NCBI GenBank assembly: GCA_002371465.1
Contig: DFIU01000021.1
Location: 1 to 38,613, forward strand
Reading direction: 5' to 3'
From: Lachnospiraceae bacterium UBA3689
GTDB taxonomy: Bacteria; Bacillota; Clostridia; Lachnospirales; Lachnospiraceae
Length of the DNA: 38,613 nucleotides
Shown: positions 32,411 through 38,613 of the stretch, piece by piece
Numbering within the stretch: position 1 is the stretch's first letter
How the letters are laid out: each line of letters starts with the position of its first letter
Translations under genes and position numbers: made by a program
Notes under the pieces: model-generated
The model's database searches: none
Seen by the model: the letters and a program-made list of their open reading frames with translations, nothing else
What the model was told of the DNA's origin: nothing

Positions 32411-34105
32411 TTAGTAGACAACCACCGCAGTTCCGGCAGAAACCGCATTGTAGATGGTTTCCATCTGATCCGGCGGCACATTGACACTGCCGTAGGACCC
32501 GTTGGTCTTGTATATCTCTCCGCCAAAAGCGGACCGCCAGGGCGCGTCATGGATTCCCTGACCGCCGTTATAGGGGACCCAGTAACCGACCGGGTCCTCA
32601 TAGCCCTGCTCGTCCCGCTCGTTCAGCCGTTCCGGGGACTTTTTCGTATCGATCGCGAACAGGCCCTTCTGGGTCGCCCGGTCCGCAGCCGGATCGCCGC
32701 TGACAATATCGGTCTCCAGCGTCTGGACGCCGTCCTGATAGAGCCAGAGCTTCTGGTCCTCCAGACTGATTTCGATATAGGTTCCGGTCAGGTTGTTGTT
32801 GTCCCAGCCCTTTGCCTCAAAGAGCCAGATGGGTTCCCGGGTACCGCTCTCCCCGTTTTTAATCGCCTCAGTCAGGTCGTCGATCATCTTGTCGGTGTTG
32901 AGATACCAGCCGTAATCGCCGCCCGAAGGGATCTTAACCTGGGTCCCACCATGGGTGGTAAAGGTCACCTCTCTGCCGAAGGTATTGTATTTCTCGCCCC
33001 ACTGATAGACTAAGGTCTTGATCCAGTCCGTAGAAAGAGAGATCTTGGAGCCATTATCGGAAAGGTACTGTTTAAGATAAGAGCCGTTGACATTTTCCGT
33101 ATTCGATCCGAACTGATAGGTCAGATTGACGTGCAGATAGGAGTTCCAATCCCTGACCCGGTCATTCAGCTTCCGGTCATCCGCCCTCACCTTGGGTTTT
33201 ACATAAGTCTCCTCTATGTCGACGGTCTTTTTCCCCGCATCAAGGGCGGCAAAGATAATCTCCCTCAGCTTATCGGGATCGACTTCATTTCCCTCGACCT
33301 CAGGAACGATTTCATAGGAACCGTCTGCCAGGGTCTTGATCGAAGCGTCGGCCGGCTCGGTGATCTCCCCGGTCAGACAGTCCAGCTGGGCAACTGCCTT
33401 CTTTGCCTTCTCCTTATCATAGGAAGTTCCGTGCGTCACCTTGTACTTCTTGACCGTGGTCATTTCAAAGGGCCACTTCCAGGCATTTTGCGCCCCCAGA
33501 ACCTTGCCGACCGTCCCGTCATCCACATAAGTCCAGCCCAGGTCGGCAGCCTTCAGCACTTCCTCGTTCTTCCGCTCCTTGATCGTCAGCGTATAGGCTC
33601 CGACGTCCTTCTTCATCCTGCCGCGGACATAGTCAGCCGTCTGATAGGAGACATCTTCCCCATTGATCACGGTTCCATGCAGAAAATGGGTCCGAAAATA
33701 ACCGACATAGTGGAAATAACCGTAGCCCGCCGCTCCCAGGATGACAAAGAGTACGACCAGGAAAATGATCAGCCTCCTGATCCGCTTGGGGCGGTTGGCG
33801 AGCCGCTGTGCCCGCTTCTCCGCCTTCCAGTCAGCCTTGAGCTGAGCCTTGACCCGCTTTTTTTCCTCGCGGGTTCGGACCTTCTCCGCCTTGAAATCCG
33901 CCTTCGACTTGATCTTTGCCGCCTTGCGGTCCGCCTTTTCCTTAGCCCGCGCCGCTGCCCGCTCTTTTCTTTGTTCTGCCCGCTTTTTCAGACGGGAATC
34001 TTCCTTTTGATTGTGTTCCTTTTTCTGCTCCTTCCGCTCCTTCTGAAATTCCTCCTGGGAAATTTCCTGAAAGTCCGCATCCGGAGTCTGGTTTCGATCT
34101 GCCAT
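32411..34105 (-). CDS. L,D-transpeptidase-like (YkuD) wall protein with altered active site
   Basis: The protein has 564 residues. A long charged Lys/Arg/Glu-rich cytoplasmic region (1-108) precedes one membrane segment (about 112-130). Two regions resembling the PG_binding_4 wall-binding domain lie at about 150-240 and 250-400. The YkuD-like domain begins at about 445 (TYIEISLEDQKLWLYQDGVQ). L,D-transpeptidases need His...S/T-H-G-C; here His519 is kept (GIHDAPW), but the motif reads S-Y538-G-S540, with Tyr and Ser for the His and Cys. The Ser codon AGT differs from TGT by one base. Two changes make a simple sequencing error less likely. Crosslinking is therefore doubtful; binding remains possible. 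The start lacks a clear ribosome-binding site but lies 16 bases after the aminotransferase stop. Confidence 0.9.
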   Translation of the reverse strand: MADRNQTPDADFQEISQEEFQKERKEQKKEHNQKEDSRLKKRAEQRKERAAARAKEKADRKAAKIKSKADFKAEKVRTREEKKRVKAQLKADWKAEKRAQRLANRPKRIRRLIIFLVVLFVILGAAGYGYFHYVGYFRTHFLHGTVINGEDVSYQTADYVRGRMKKDVGAYTLTIKERKNEEVLKAADLGWTYVDDGTVGKVLGAQNAWKWPFEMTTVKKYKVTHGTSYDKEKAKKAVAQLDCLTGEITEPADASIKTLADGSYEIVPEVEGNEVDPDKLREIIFAALDAGKKTVDIEETYVKPKVRADDRKLNDRVRDWNSYLHVNLTYQFGSNTENVNGSYLKQYLSDNGSKISLSTDWIKTLVYQWGEKYNTFGREVTFTTHGGTQVKIPSGGDYGWYLNTDKMIDDLTEAIKNGESGTREPIWLFEAKGWDNNNLTGTYIEISLEDQKLWLYQDGVQTLETDIVSGDPAADRATQKGLFAIDTKKSPERLNERDEQGYEDPVGYWVPYNGGQGIHDAPWRSAFGGEIYKTNGSYGSVNVPPDQMETIYNAVSAGTAVVVY

Positions 34106-34121
34106 GTTTCAACCCGGTTTC

Positions 34122-35432
34122 TTATGCTTTCTCCTGCTCCTTTTCCTGAAGCAGATGCTCAGCGCTGACAAGTTTGATGCTCAAAGCAAAGACCTGAGCC
34201 GCTTTTTTCAGTTCATCCAGAGGAGGATAGGACGGAGCGACCCGGATGTTGCTGTCGTGGGGATCCCTGCCGTAGGGATAGGTCGCGCCTGCCGGCGTCA
34301 TCTTGACCCCTGCCTCCGCGCACCGCTGCACGATCTCCCTGGCGCAGCCGTCCAGAGAATCAAAGGAAATGAAGTAGCCGCCGTTGGGCTTGGTCCAGCT
34401 TCCGATGCCCAGACCGCCGATCTCCTGCTCTAAGGTCTCCTCAACCGCCTCGAACTTGGGGCGGAGGGTCGCCGCATGCCGCCTCATGTGCTGGCGCATA
34501 TTTGCCATATTTCCAAAATAACGGACATGACGGAGCTGGTTGAGCTTGTCGTGGCCGATGGTCTGGACGCTCATGTGCCGGGCGATATCCTCCAGGTTCT
34601 TCTGGGAAGCCGCCAGAGCGGCAAGTCCCGCGCCCGGGAAGGTTACCTTGGACGTGGAAATGAACTTAAAGCAGATATCCGGATGGCCCGCCTTTCTGCA
34701 CTCGTGCAGCAGCTCCAGGATGGTGTCCTGCCGCTCCGGTTCATCGTAGAGATGATGGATGGAGTAAGCATTGTCCCAGTAGATCCGGAAATCGTCCGCT
34801 GCCGGATTGAGGTTGGCAAAACGCCGGACCGTCTCATCAGAGTAGCTGTAGCCCTGAGGATTGCTGTACTTGGGAACGCACCAGATGCCCTTGACCATGG
34901 GATCGTTATTGACATACTGCTCGACCAGGTCCATATCCGGTCCGGTCGGCGTCATGGGGATGGTAATCAGCTCAAAACCGAAATATTCGGTGACCTTGAA
35001 GTGGCGGTCGTAACCCGGAGAGGGGCAGAGCCACTTGACCGGCTGGTCCAGCTTGCACCAGGGCGTGTTGCCGCAGACGCCGTGGGTATAGGAGCGGGAT
35101 ACCTGGTCGAACATAATATTTAAAGAAGAATTGCCGAAAATGATCATATCGTTGCCGGCAACCTCGGACATTTCGCCCATAAGGTTCTTGGCTTCCGGAA
35201 TGCCGCCGGATACACCGTAGTTACGGCAGTCCGTCCCGGTGCTGTCAAGGAAATAACTGTCGGAATTGAGGACATCCATCAGCTCGTTGGACAGATTCAG
35301 CTGGTCCTGACTGGGCTTGCCTCTGGACATATCAAGTTTTAAGTGCAAAGACTTGATCTGCTCGAACTCCGCTCTTAACTTCAGTGTCTCCGCCTGCAGT
35401 TCTTCCCGTGTCATTTCCCTGTATGGTTTCAT
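34122..35432 (-). CDS. PLP aminotransferase of the PF12897 (MocR-like/aspartate) type
   Basis: The protein has 436 residues with GGAG 8 bases before ATG 35432. The features KLDMSRGKPSQDQLNLS, NYGVSGGIPEAKNLMGE, CPSPGYDRHF, SNPQGYSYS and IYWDNAYSIHHLY belong to a fold-type I aminotransferase of the family typified by C. glutamicum AspT, sometimes annotated alanine-glyoxylate-like. The PLP lysine is in STSKVTFPGAG. Aspartate/2-oxoglutarate transamination is the best guess for substrate; others are possible. First gene of the aminotransferase > YkuD-like > sortase unit. Its promoter has a perfect TTGACA and a 5' leader of about 75 bases that contains a hairpin. Confidence 0.9.
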   Translation of the reverse strand: MKPYREMTREELQAETLKLRAEFEQIKSLHLKLDMSRGKPSQDQLNLSNELMDVLNSDSYFLDSTGTDCRNYGVSGGIPEAKNLMGEMSEVAGNDMIIFGNSSLNIMFDQVSRSYTHGVCGNTPWCKLDQPVKWLCPSPGYDRHFKVTEYFGFELITIPMTPTGPDMDLVEQYVNNDPMVKGIWCVPKYSNPQGYSYSDETVRRFANLNPAADDFRIYWDNAYSIHHLYDEPERQDTILELLHECRKAGHPDICFKFISTSKVTFPGAGLAALAASQKNLEDIARHMSVQTIGHDKLNQLRHVRYFGNMANMRQHMRRHAATLRPKFEAVEETLEQEIGGLGIGSWTKPNGGYFISFDSLDGCAREIVQRCAEAGVKMTPAGATYPYGRDPHDSNIRVAPSYPPLDELKKAAQVFALSIKLVSAEHLLQEKEQEKA

Positions 35433-35462
35433 CCGCGCTTCTCCTTTTTCTGTCTCATTTAG

Positions 35463-35497
35463 TCCGGATCCATCTCTAAAAAAAGAGAAAATCCGGA
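35463..35497 (-). repeat. 5' leader hairpin of the aminotransferase gene
   Basis: TCCGGAT (35463-35469) pairs with ATCCGGA (35491-35497), and an inner TCTCT/AGAGA pair lies at 35473-35477 and 35484-35488. It falls within the predicted 5' untranslated leader, about 30-65 bases ahead of the start codon. No riboswitch class was recognised. Confidence 0.5.
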
Positions 35498-35515
35498 AAT
35501 TCCGTAATCAGAGCT

Positions 35516-35544
35516 AGTTTATCGCACGAAAGTGTCCGTGTCAA
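35516..35544 (-). promoter_or_regulatory. Strong sigma-A promoter of the aminotransferase operon
   Basis: Minus strand: TTGACA (35544-35539), 17-base spacer, TAAACT (35521-35516). The -35 box is a perfect consensus. Confidence 0.8.
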
Positions 35545-35653
35545 TTCACGGGAATTTGCAGCATGATTCCTGGATCAGCGGATTTCCTGGCTAATTGCGC
35601 GCAGAGCTGCAGACAGATTTCCATGGATTTGCAGGCAGATTTCCCCGGCTATC

Positions 35654-35682
35654 TTGAAATCCTGTCTGCCTTACGCTAACAT
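35654..35682 (+). promoter_or_regulatory. Promoter of the SAM methyltransferase gene
   Basis: TTGAAA (35654-35659), 17-base spacer, TAACAT (35677-35682). It leaves a leader of about 34 bases with GGGAGG before ATG 35723, and thus argues against the ATG at 35654, which would lie inside the -35 box. Confidence 0.75.
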
Positions 35683-35722
35683 GATGGACAGATTCTATCG
35701 GGAAATAAAGGGAGGTTGCGCC

Positions 35723-36610
35723 ATGTGGGTTGCCGAGAACTGGAAGGACTATGAGGTTTTAGACACATCTGATGGGGAAAAACTAGAGAGATGGGGGACC
35801 TATCAGCTGGTCCGGCCGGACCCCCAGGTCATCTGGCAGACGCCAAAGAAGCTGGATGGCTGGAAGAAGCCCAACGCCCACTACCACCGCAGCAGTAAGG
35901 GCGGGGGAAGCTGGGAATTTTTCGACCTCCCCAAGGTCTGGCAGATTCAGTACCAGAAGCTGGGGCTGACCTTCAACTTAAAGCCCTTCCATTTTAAACA
36001 TACCGGCCTCTTTCCGGAGCAGGCAGTCAACTGGGACTGGTTCTCTGCTTTAATTAAGAAGAAAGCCGCTAATCGTCCGGCGGATCGCCCGGTCCGGGTC
36101 TTAAATCTCTTTGCCTACACCGGGGGAGCGACCTGTGCCGCCCTGGCGGCGGGAGCCTCCGTTACTCACGTGGACGCCTCCAAGGGCATGGTCACCTGGG
36201 CGCATGAAAATGCTGACGCCTCTCATCTTTCATCCAGTCCGGTTCGCTGGCTGGTTGACGACTGCACCCGCTTTGTCCAGCGGGAAATCAGAAGGGGGAA
36301 CACCTACGACGCCATCATCATGGACCCTCCCTCTTATGGAAGAGGCCCTAAGGGGGAAATCTGGAAGATTGAGAACACCATCTACGAACTGATCCTCCTG
36401 TGCGCGGATCTCTTAAGTGATACCCCCCTCTTCTTTTTAGTCAACTCCTACACCACAGGGCTGCAGAGCGGGGTCCTCACCTATATGCTTAATTCCGCCC
36501 TCGCCTCTCATCACCCCTCCCGGATCGAATCGGGAGAAGTCGGTCTGCCCGTCTCTTCAAACGGGCTGGTCCTCCCCTGCGGCTGCGCCGGCAGGGCCTG
36601 GTGGGAATAA
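35723..36610 (+). CDS. Class I SAM-dependent methyltransferase (PF10672/RlmI-like)
   Basis: The protein has 295 residues. The start at ATG 35723 has GGGAGG at 7 bases; an extension to 35654 is excluded by the promoter. The SAM-binding motif NLFAYTGGATCAALAAGASVTHVDAS and the NPPY-like motif DPPSYGRGPKGEIW match the RlmI/Methyltrans_SAM family, which methylates cytosine C5 in 23S rRNA in E. coli. The N-terminal PUA domain of full-length RlmI is absent; the first 120 residues are instead a WQTPKK...HHY-rich region common to short members. The exact target is unknown. It is a lone plus-strand gene, divergent from the aminotransferase operon and convergent with mntP. Confidence 0.9.
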   Translation: MWVAENWKDYEVLDTSDGEKLERWGTYQLVRPDPQVIWQTPKKLDGWKKPNAHYHRSSKGGGSWEFFDLPKVWQIQYQKLGLTFNLKPFHFKHTGLFPEQAVNWDWFSALIKKKAANRPADRPVRVLNLFAYTGGATCAALAAGASVTHVDASKGMVTWAHENADASHLSSSPVRWLVDDCTRFVQREIRRGNTYDAIIMDPPSYGRGPKGEIWKIENTIYELILLCADLLSDTPLFFLVNSYTTGLQSGVLTYMLNSALASHHPSRIESGEVGLPVSSNGLVLPCGCAGRAWWE

Positions 36611-36689
36611 AATTTCTTCATAAATATTGAAGCAGCTGCTTAACTGATCCTGAAGGACGCTCTTGGTTTAACCATGATCGGGCGGTCTC

Positions 36690-37286
36690 TTATGCTACTC
36701 CGCGGAGGAAGATCTCAATCCCGATTCCGATCAGGATGATACCGCCCAGGATACTTGCCTTGTTGGTAATTTTCTCCCCGACCTTCTTTCCGATCAAAAG
36801 TCCGCCCAGGCAGATGATATAAGTAACGGCAGCGATGATCAGAGCTGACGTCAGAGCCATGAAGATGCCGTACTCTGAAATGGTAAAGCCGACGGACAGG
36901 GCGTCAATGGAGGTTGCGACTCCCTGCATGAGGACCGCCGCCGTCCCGACCCGCCTGCCCGCCCTTTCCCGGGCATCAATGCTTCCTCTGTTCCGAAGCC
37001 CCTCAACCAGCATAGAGCCGCCGATCAGAAGAAGGAGGACCAGGGCGATCCAGGGAATGGCTTTTTCAAAAGCGTGGAAAACCTGCACGATGGTGTGGAC
37101 GGCAATCCAGCCGATCAGGGGCATGGCGAACTGAAAGAAGGCGTAGACGCCTGCCATCTTGACCATCCGGCTCCGGTGCATCCGGGGCTCATTTAAGGCA
37201 TTGACGATGGATACGGAAAATGCATCCATCGCCAATCCGATTCCAAGCAAAATACTGTTGATAAAAAATCCGATACTGCCGCTCAT
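36690..37286 (-). CDS. mntP: Manganese efflux pump MntP
   Basis: The protein has 198 residues. Six hydrophobic segments are arranged as two repeats of three. The acidic motif residues GIGLAMDAFSVSI in the first repeat and ATSIDALSVGFTI in the second are the conserved Asp sites of the MntP/YebN (DUF204) family. The protein exports Mn2+ when the metal is in excess. In several bacteria mntP is preceded by a yybP-ykoY manganese riboswitch; the leader here (about 37287-37370) does not show the typical paired bulge and consensus bases. AGGGAT lies before ATG 37286. Confidence 0.93.
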   Translation of the reverse strand: MSGSIGFFINSILLGIGLAMDAFSVSIVNALNEPRMHRSRMVKMAGVYAFFQFAMPLIGWIAVHTIVQVFHAFEKAIPWIALVLLLLIGGSMLVEGLRNRGSIDARERAGRRVGTAAVLMQGVATSIDALSVGFTISEYGIFMALTSALIIAAVTYIICLGGLLIGKKVGEKITNKASILGGIILIGIGIEIFLRGVA

Positions 37287-37375
37287 CTCAAATCCCTGTC
37301 ATTTATAGATTAGGAATATACTTACGAATTTCACCTGTTCCGCGGGGACTGTTCTTTCTCCCTCATCTCCGCCAT

Positions 37376-37404
37376 ATTATACCTTCCGATATCGAAAATA
37401 GAAA
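37376..37404 (-). promoter_or_regulatory. Candidate promoter of mntP
   Basis: Minus strand: -10 TATAAT (37381-37376) is perfect; the -35 at 17 bases is TTTCTA (37404-37399), matching 3 of 6. It leaves a leader of about 80 bases. Confidence 0.5.
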
Positions 37405-37461
37405 CACGCAGTTGCCTAAACCCTGCACCTATTTTCCTCTTTGTTGAAAACTACGATTGTA

Positions 37462-37514
37462 AGTAAGTTGAAACTTCCAAAGCCTTTGATCTGCAAGGCT
37501 TTGGAACACTTACT
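37462..37514. repeat. Long hairpin element A
   Basis: A 12-base perfect stem TTCCAAAGCCTT (37475-37486) with AAGGCTTTGGAA (37495-37506), extended by outer AGTAAGT (37462-37468) and ACTTACT (37508-37514) across an asymmetric bulge. No T-run follows on either strand, so it is not a standard terminator. Confidence 0.75.
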
Positions 37515-37558
37515 ATCAGAGCGTTTTATCTATCCTCAACATTCTTTCAAGCAAGATC

Positions 37559-37600
37559 AAACCGTCTCTACCCTTGCCAGATAAAGGCTGAAGACGGTTT
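37559..37600. repeat. Hairpin element B
   Basis: AAACCGTCT (37559-37567) pairs with AGACGGTTT (37592-37600). Within the loop CCTT (37572-37575) pairs with AAGG (37584-37587), giving a two-level hairpin. On the plus strand four T span 37598-37601, a weak terminator tail. Confidence 0.7.
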
Positions 37601-37672
37601 TCATCAGCACATTCTGTTCGATAAAGTTATAATCCAAACTTCATCTTAAAATAACATCTTTACACATATAAA

Positions 37673-37767
37673 AACGGCAGCAGGAACGGTCTGCTGCTCC
37701 GGGAGTCGAGGGTCTCCCAAAGCACGAAGTCACAAGTGACACAGACGGTACTTCCTACTGCCGCGTT
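37673..37767 (-). ncRNA. Cloverleaf-like structured element C (possible small RNA or MITE)
   Basis: The outer stem pairs CGGCAG (37675-37680) and AGGAA (37682-37686) with TTCCT (37752-37756) and CTGCCG (37758-37763). Inside it, GTCTG (37689-37693) pairs with CAGAC (37742-37746). Two hairpins stand within: TGCT-GGGAG...CTCCC-AGCA (37695-37724) and GTCAC-AA-GTGAC (37729-37740). Read on the minus strand the structure ends in five T (37674-37670), as a terminated RNA would. No known RNA family was recognised. It is not a tRNA: size and loops do not fit. A short inverted-repeat mobile element is the main alternative. Confidence 0.5.
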
Positions 37768-37855
37768 TGACATAATTATGTTTCAATACTTTTGTATTTT
37801 ATTCCTCAAGTTCCGGCAAATATATCAATATTCTCTCGTATTTTTTGCACTATCG

Positions 37856-37884
37856 TACACAATCGCGGTTCTATCCCTTATAAT
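37856..37884 (+). promoter_or_regulatory. Promoter of the AraC-type gene
   Basis: TACACA (37856-37861), 17-base spacer, TATAAT (37879-37884). It leaves a leader of roughly 138 bases before ATG 38029. Confidence 0.6.
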
Positions 37885-38028
37885 CGAAAGCATCCAAACT
37901 GAATTTTTGGGAGAGCCTTTGCAGGAAAATCCTTTCAGAATTTTAAGCCTGAAAATCGGACTGCAAAATCAGCCCCAACAAAAACAACTACCACCCCGAT
38001 CCGAAATATTGATAAAAAGGAGATTCCC

Positions 38029-38613
38029 ATGTCCAATCACCCAAGCGCCCAGCCGGACCACATCTTGTCCCTGGCTGAACAATATATCGCCGACCATCAC
38101 GCCCTGCCGGACCGCAGCCGGAGACCGGGCGTTGACCTCATGTCCAGCTACCAGATCTACAATGTCCCCAACATGCCTGTATACTTCGGCAGAGAAAAAC
38201 TCTCTGACTTCTATCAGATGCGGACCGAGAGCCACTGGAACGAGGATCTGGAGATCTTAAGCATCACCGAAGGCACCATGAAGGTCACGATCAACACCAA
38301 GGTCTTTGTCCTTGAAGTGGGCGATATCCTCATCGTCAACTGTCGGCAAATGCATTTCATGCACCAAAACGGGACGGATGACTGCTCCTACCTCTGTGCC
38401 CTGGTCAATCCCAGCATTTTTCCGCAAAACCATGCGCTCAGAGAGGAACTCTTTGATTTTGCCGTTACCAATCCCAGGCTGGAGGGGCTCTACCTGTCCC
38501 ACGATGATCCCAACTCCACCAAAGTCAACAACCTGATCCGCTATGCGGCAGCCGCCTTCCGCGAGCGCAGCGAAGGCTACAAGTACAAACTGGTGTGCTA
38601 CCCGTCAAGTGGA
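38029..38613 (+). CDS. AraC-type regulator, N-terminal cupin part (3' truncated by window)
   Basis: 195 codons are visible; the gene continues past the window end. AAGGAG lies 6 bases before ATG 38029. The region of residues 45-125 has the pattern of an AraC-type cupin ligand-binding domain: HWNEDLEILSITEGTMKVTINTKVFVLEVGDILIVNCRQMHFMHQ, where the H-x-n-x-E...G...GD...P-like motif and the following H are typical (the segment is cited by region only, residues 72-117). The C-terminal helix-turn-helix is not in view, so the AraC call rests on the N-terminal half. Neighbouring structural-gene targets are unknown. No clear link to the structured elements upstream can be shown. Confidence 0.75.
   Translation, partial: MSNHPSAQPDHILSLAEQYIADHHALPDRSRRPGVDLMSSYQIYNVPNMPVYFGREKLSDFYQMRTESHWNEDLEILSITEGTMKVTINTKVFVLEVGDILIVNCRQMHFMHQNGTDDCSYLCALVNPSIFPQNHALREELFDFAVTNPRLEGLYLSHDDPNSTKVNNLIRYAAAAFRERSEGYKYKLVCYPSSG

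Larger units (their letters stand above)
37405..38028. other. 624-base intergenic stretch with three inverted-repeat structures
   Basis: No gene is supported here. The stretch is AT-rich and contains the hairpin elements at 37462-37514, 37559-37600 and 37673-37767, then a promoter-like pair at 37856-37884 and the leader of the AraC-type gene. Open frames crossing it have no ribosome-binding site. Confidence 0.7.

Noticed and set aside
36611..36660. 12-base palindrome AAGCAGCTGCTT between the methyltransferase and mntP
   Set aside because: It has no T-run and is too short for a confident terminator call; palindromes of this size occur by chance.
37287..37370. yybP-ykoY manganese riboswitch in the mntP leader
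   Set aside because: The leader lacks the consensus bulges and pairings; the family link to mntP alone is not enough.
37673..37767. Cloverleaf element read as a tRNA
   Set aside because: About 95 bases, no CCA end or T-loop consensus, and the T-arm-like loop does not match TTCGA spacing.
37736..38260. Long plus-strand open frame across the intergenic stretch and the AraC start
   Set aside because: It begins inside the cloverleaf element without a ribosome-binding site and is in a different frame from the cupin protein, which has a good ribosome-binding site and recognisable motifs.

Overview
The window looks like part of a moderately GC-rich Clostridia chromosome (Bacillota), most probably of the Lachnospiraceae type. 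The support is the gene content: rpsF-ssb-rpsR, GdpP-RplI-DnaB, MutS2, YhaM, class B sortase, a PF12897-type aminotransferase, strong AGGAGG ribosome-binding sites and sigma-A-like promoters. No rRNA, tRNA or CRISPR array was seen, and the species cannot be named from this sequence.

Region 1 (1-5.4 kb) is one end of a prophage or integrative element. It holds the 3' part of a multidomain endolysin, a small SHOCT-like gene and three tightly coupled serine-recombinase genes; the middle one lacks the catalytic domain. Region 2 (5.4-8.05 kb) is an AT-richer accessory patch on the minus strand: an XRE/zinc-ribbon regulator, a HEAT-repeat protein, an XRE/membrane regulator, a cytidine-deaminase-like enzyme and a set of degenerate direct repeats. 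It abuts the 3' end of rlmD. Homologues of rlmD are known integration sites in streptococci, so the element boundary may lie there.

Region 3 (8.05-26.3 kb) is housekeeping. A divergent pair of operons, htrA-like>yhaM>rlmD (minus) and mutS2>response regulator>histidine kinase (plus, ending in a strong terminator), is followed by a minus-strand unit made of a 33-residue membrane peptide and an AIR-synthase C-domain protein. Then come the minus-strand genes rpsF-ssb-rpsR, a terminator, sugar kinase, gdpP, rplI, dnaB, glyA and nth.

Region 4 (26.3-36.6 kb) is mostly envelope functions on the minus strand: a sirtuin, a very large RND transporter with a TetR-like operator at its promoter, and an operon of aminotransferase > L,D-transpeptidase-like protein > class B sortase. 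The transpeptidase-like protein has lost the catalytic cysteine motif. A divergent SAM methyltransferase follows. Region 5 (36.6-38.6 kb) has mntP, a 740-base intergenic stretch with three separate inverted-repeat structures (one a cloverleaf-like 95-base element), and the start of an AraC-type regulator cut by the window end.

The most unusual points are the structured intergenic elements near 37.5-37.8 kb, two envelope enzymes with degenerate active sites (the HtrA-like and YkuD-like proteins), the truncated AIR-synthase protein with its leader peptide, the palindrome covering the ribosome-binding site ahead of the recombinase operon, and the accessory patch next to rlmD. No complete, clearly new system can be proven from the sequence alone.
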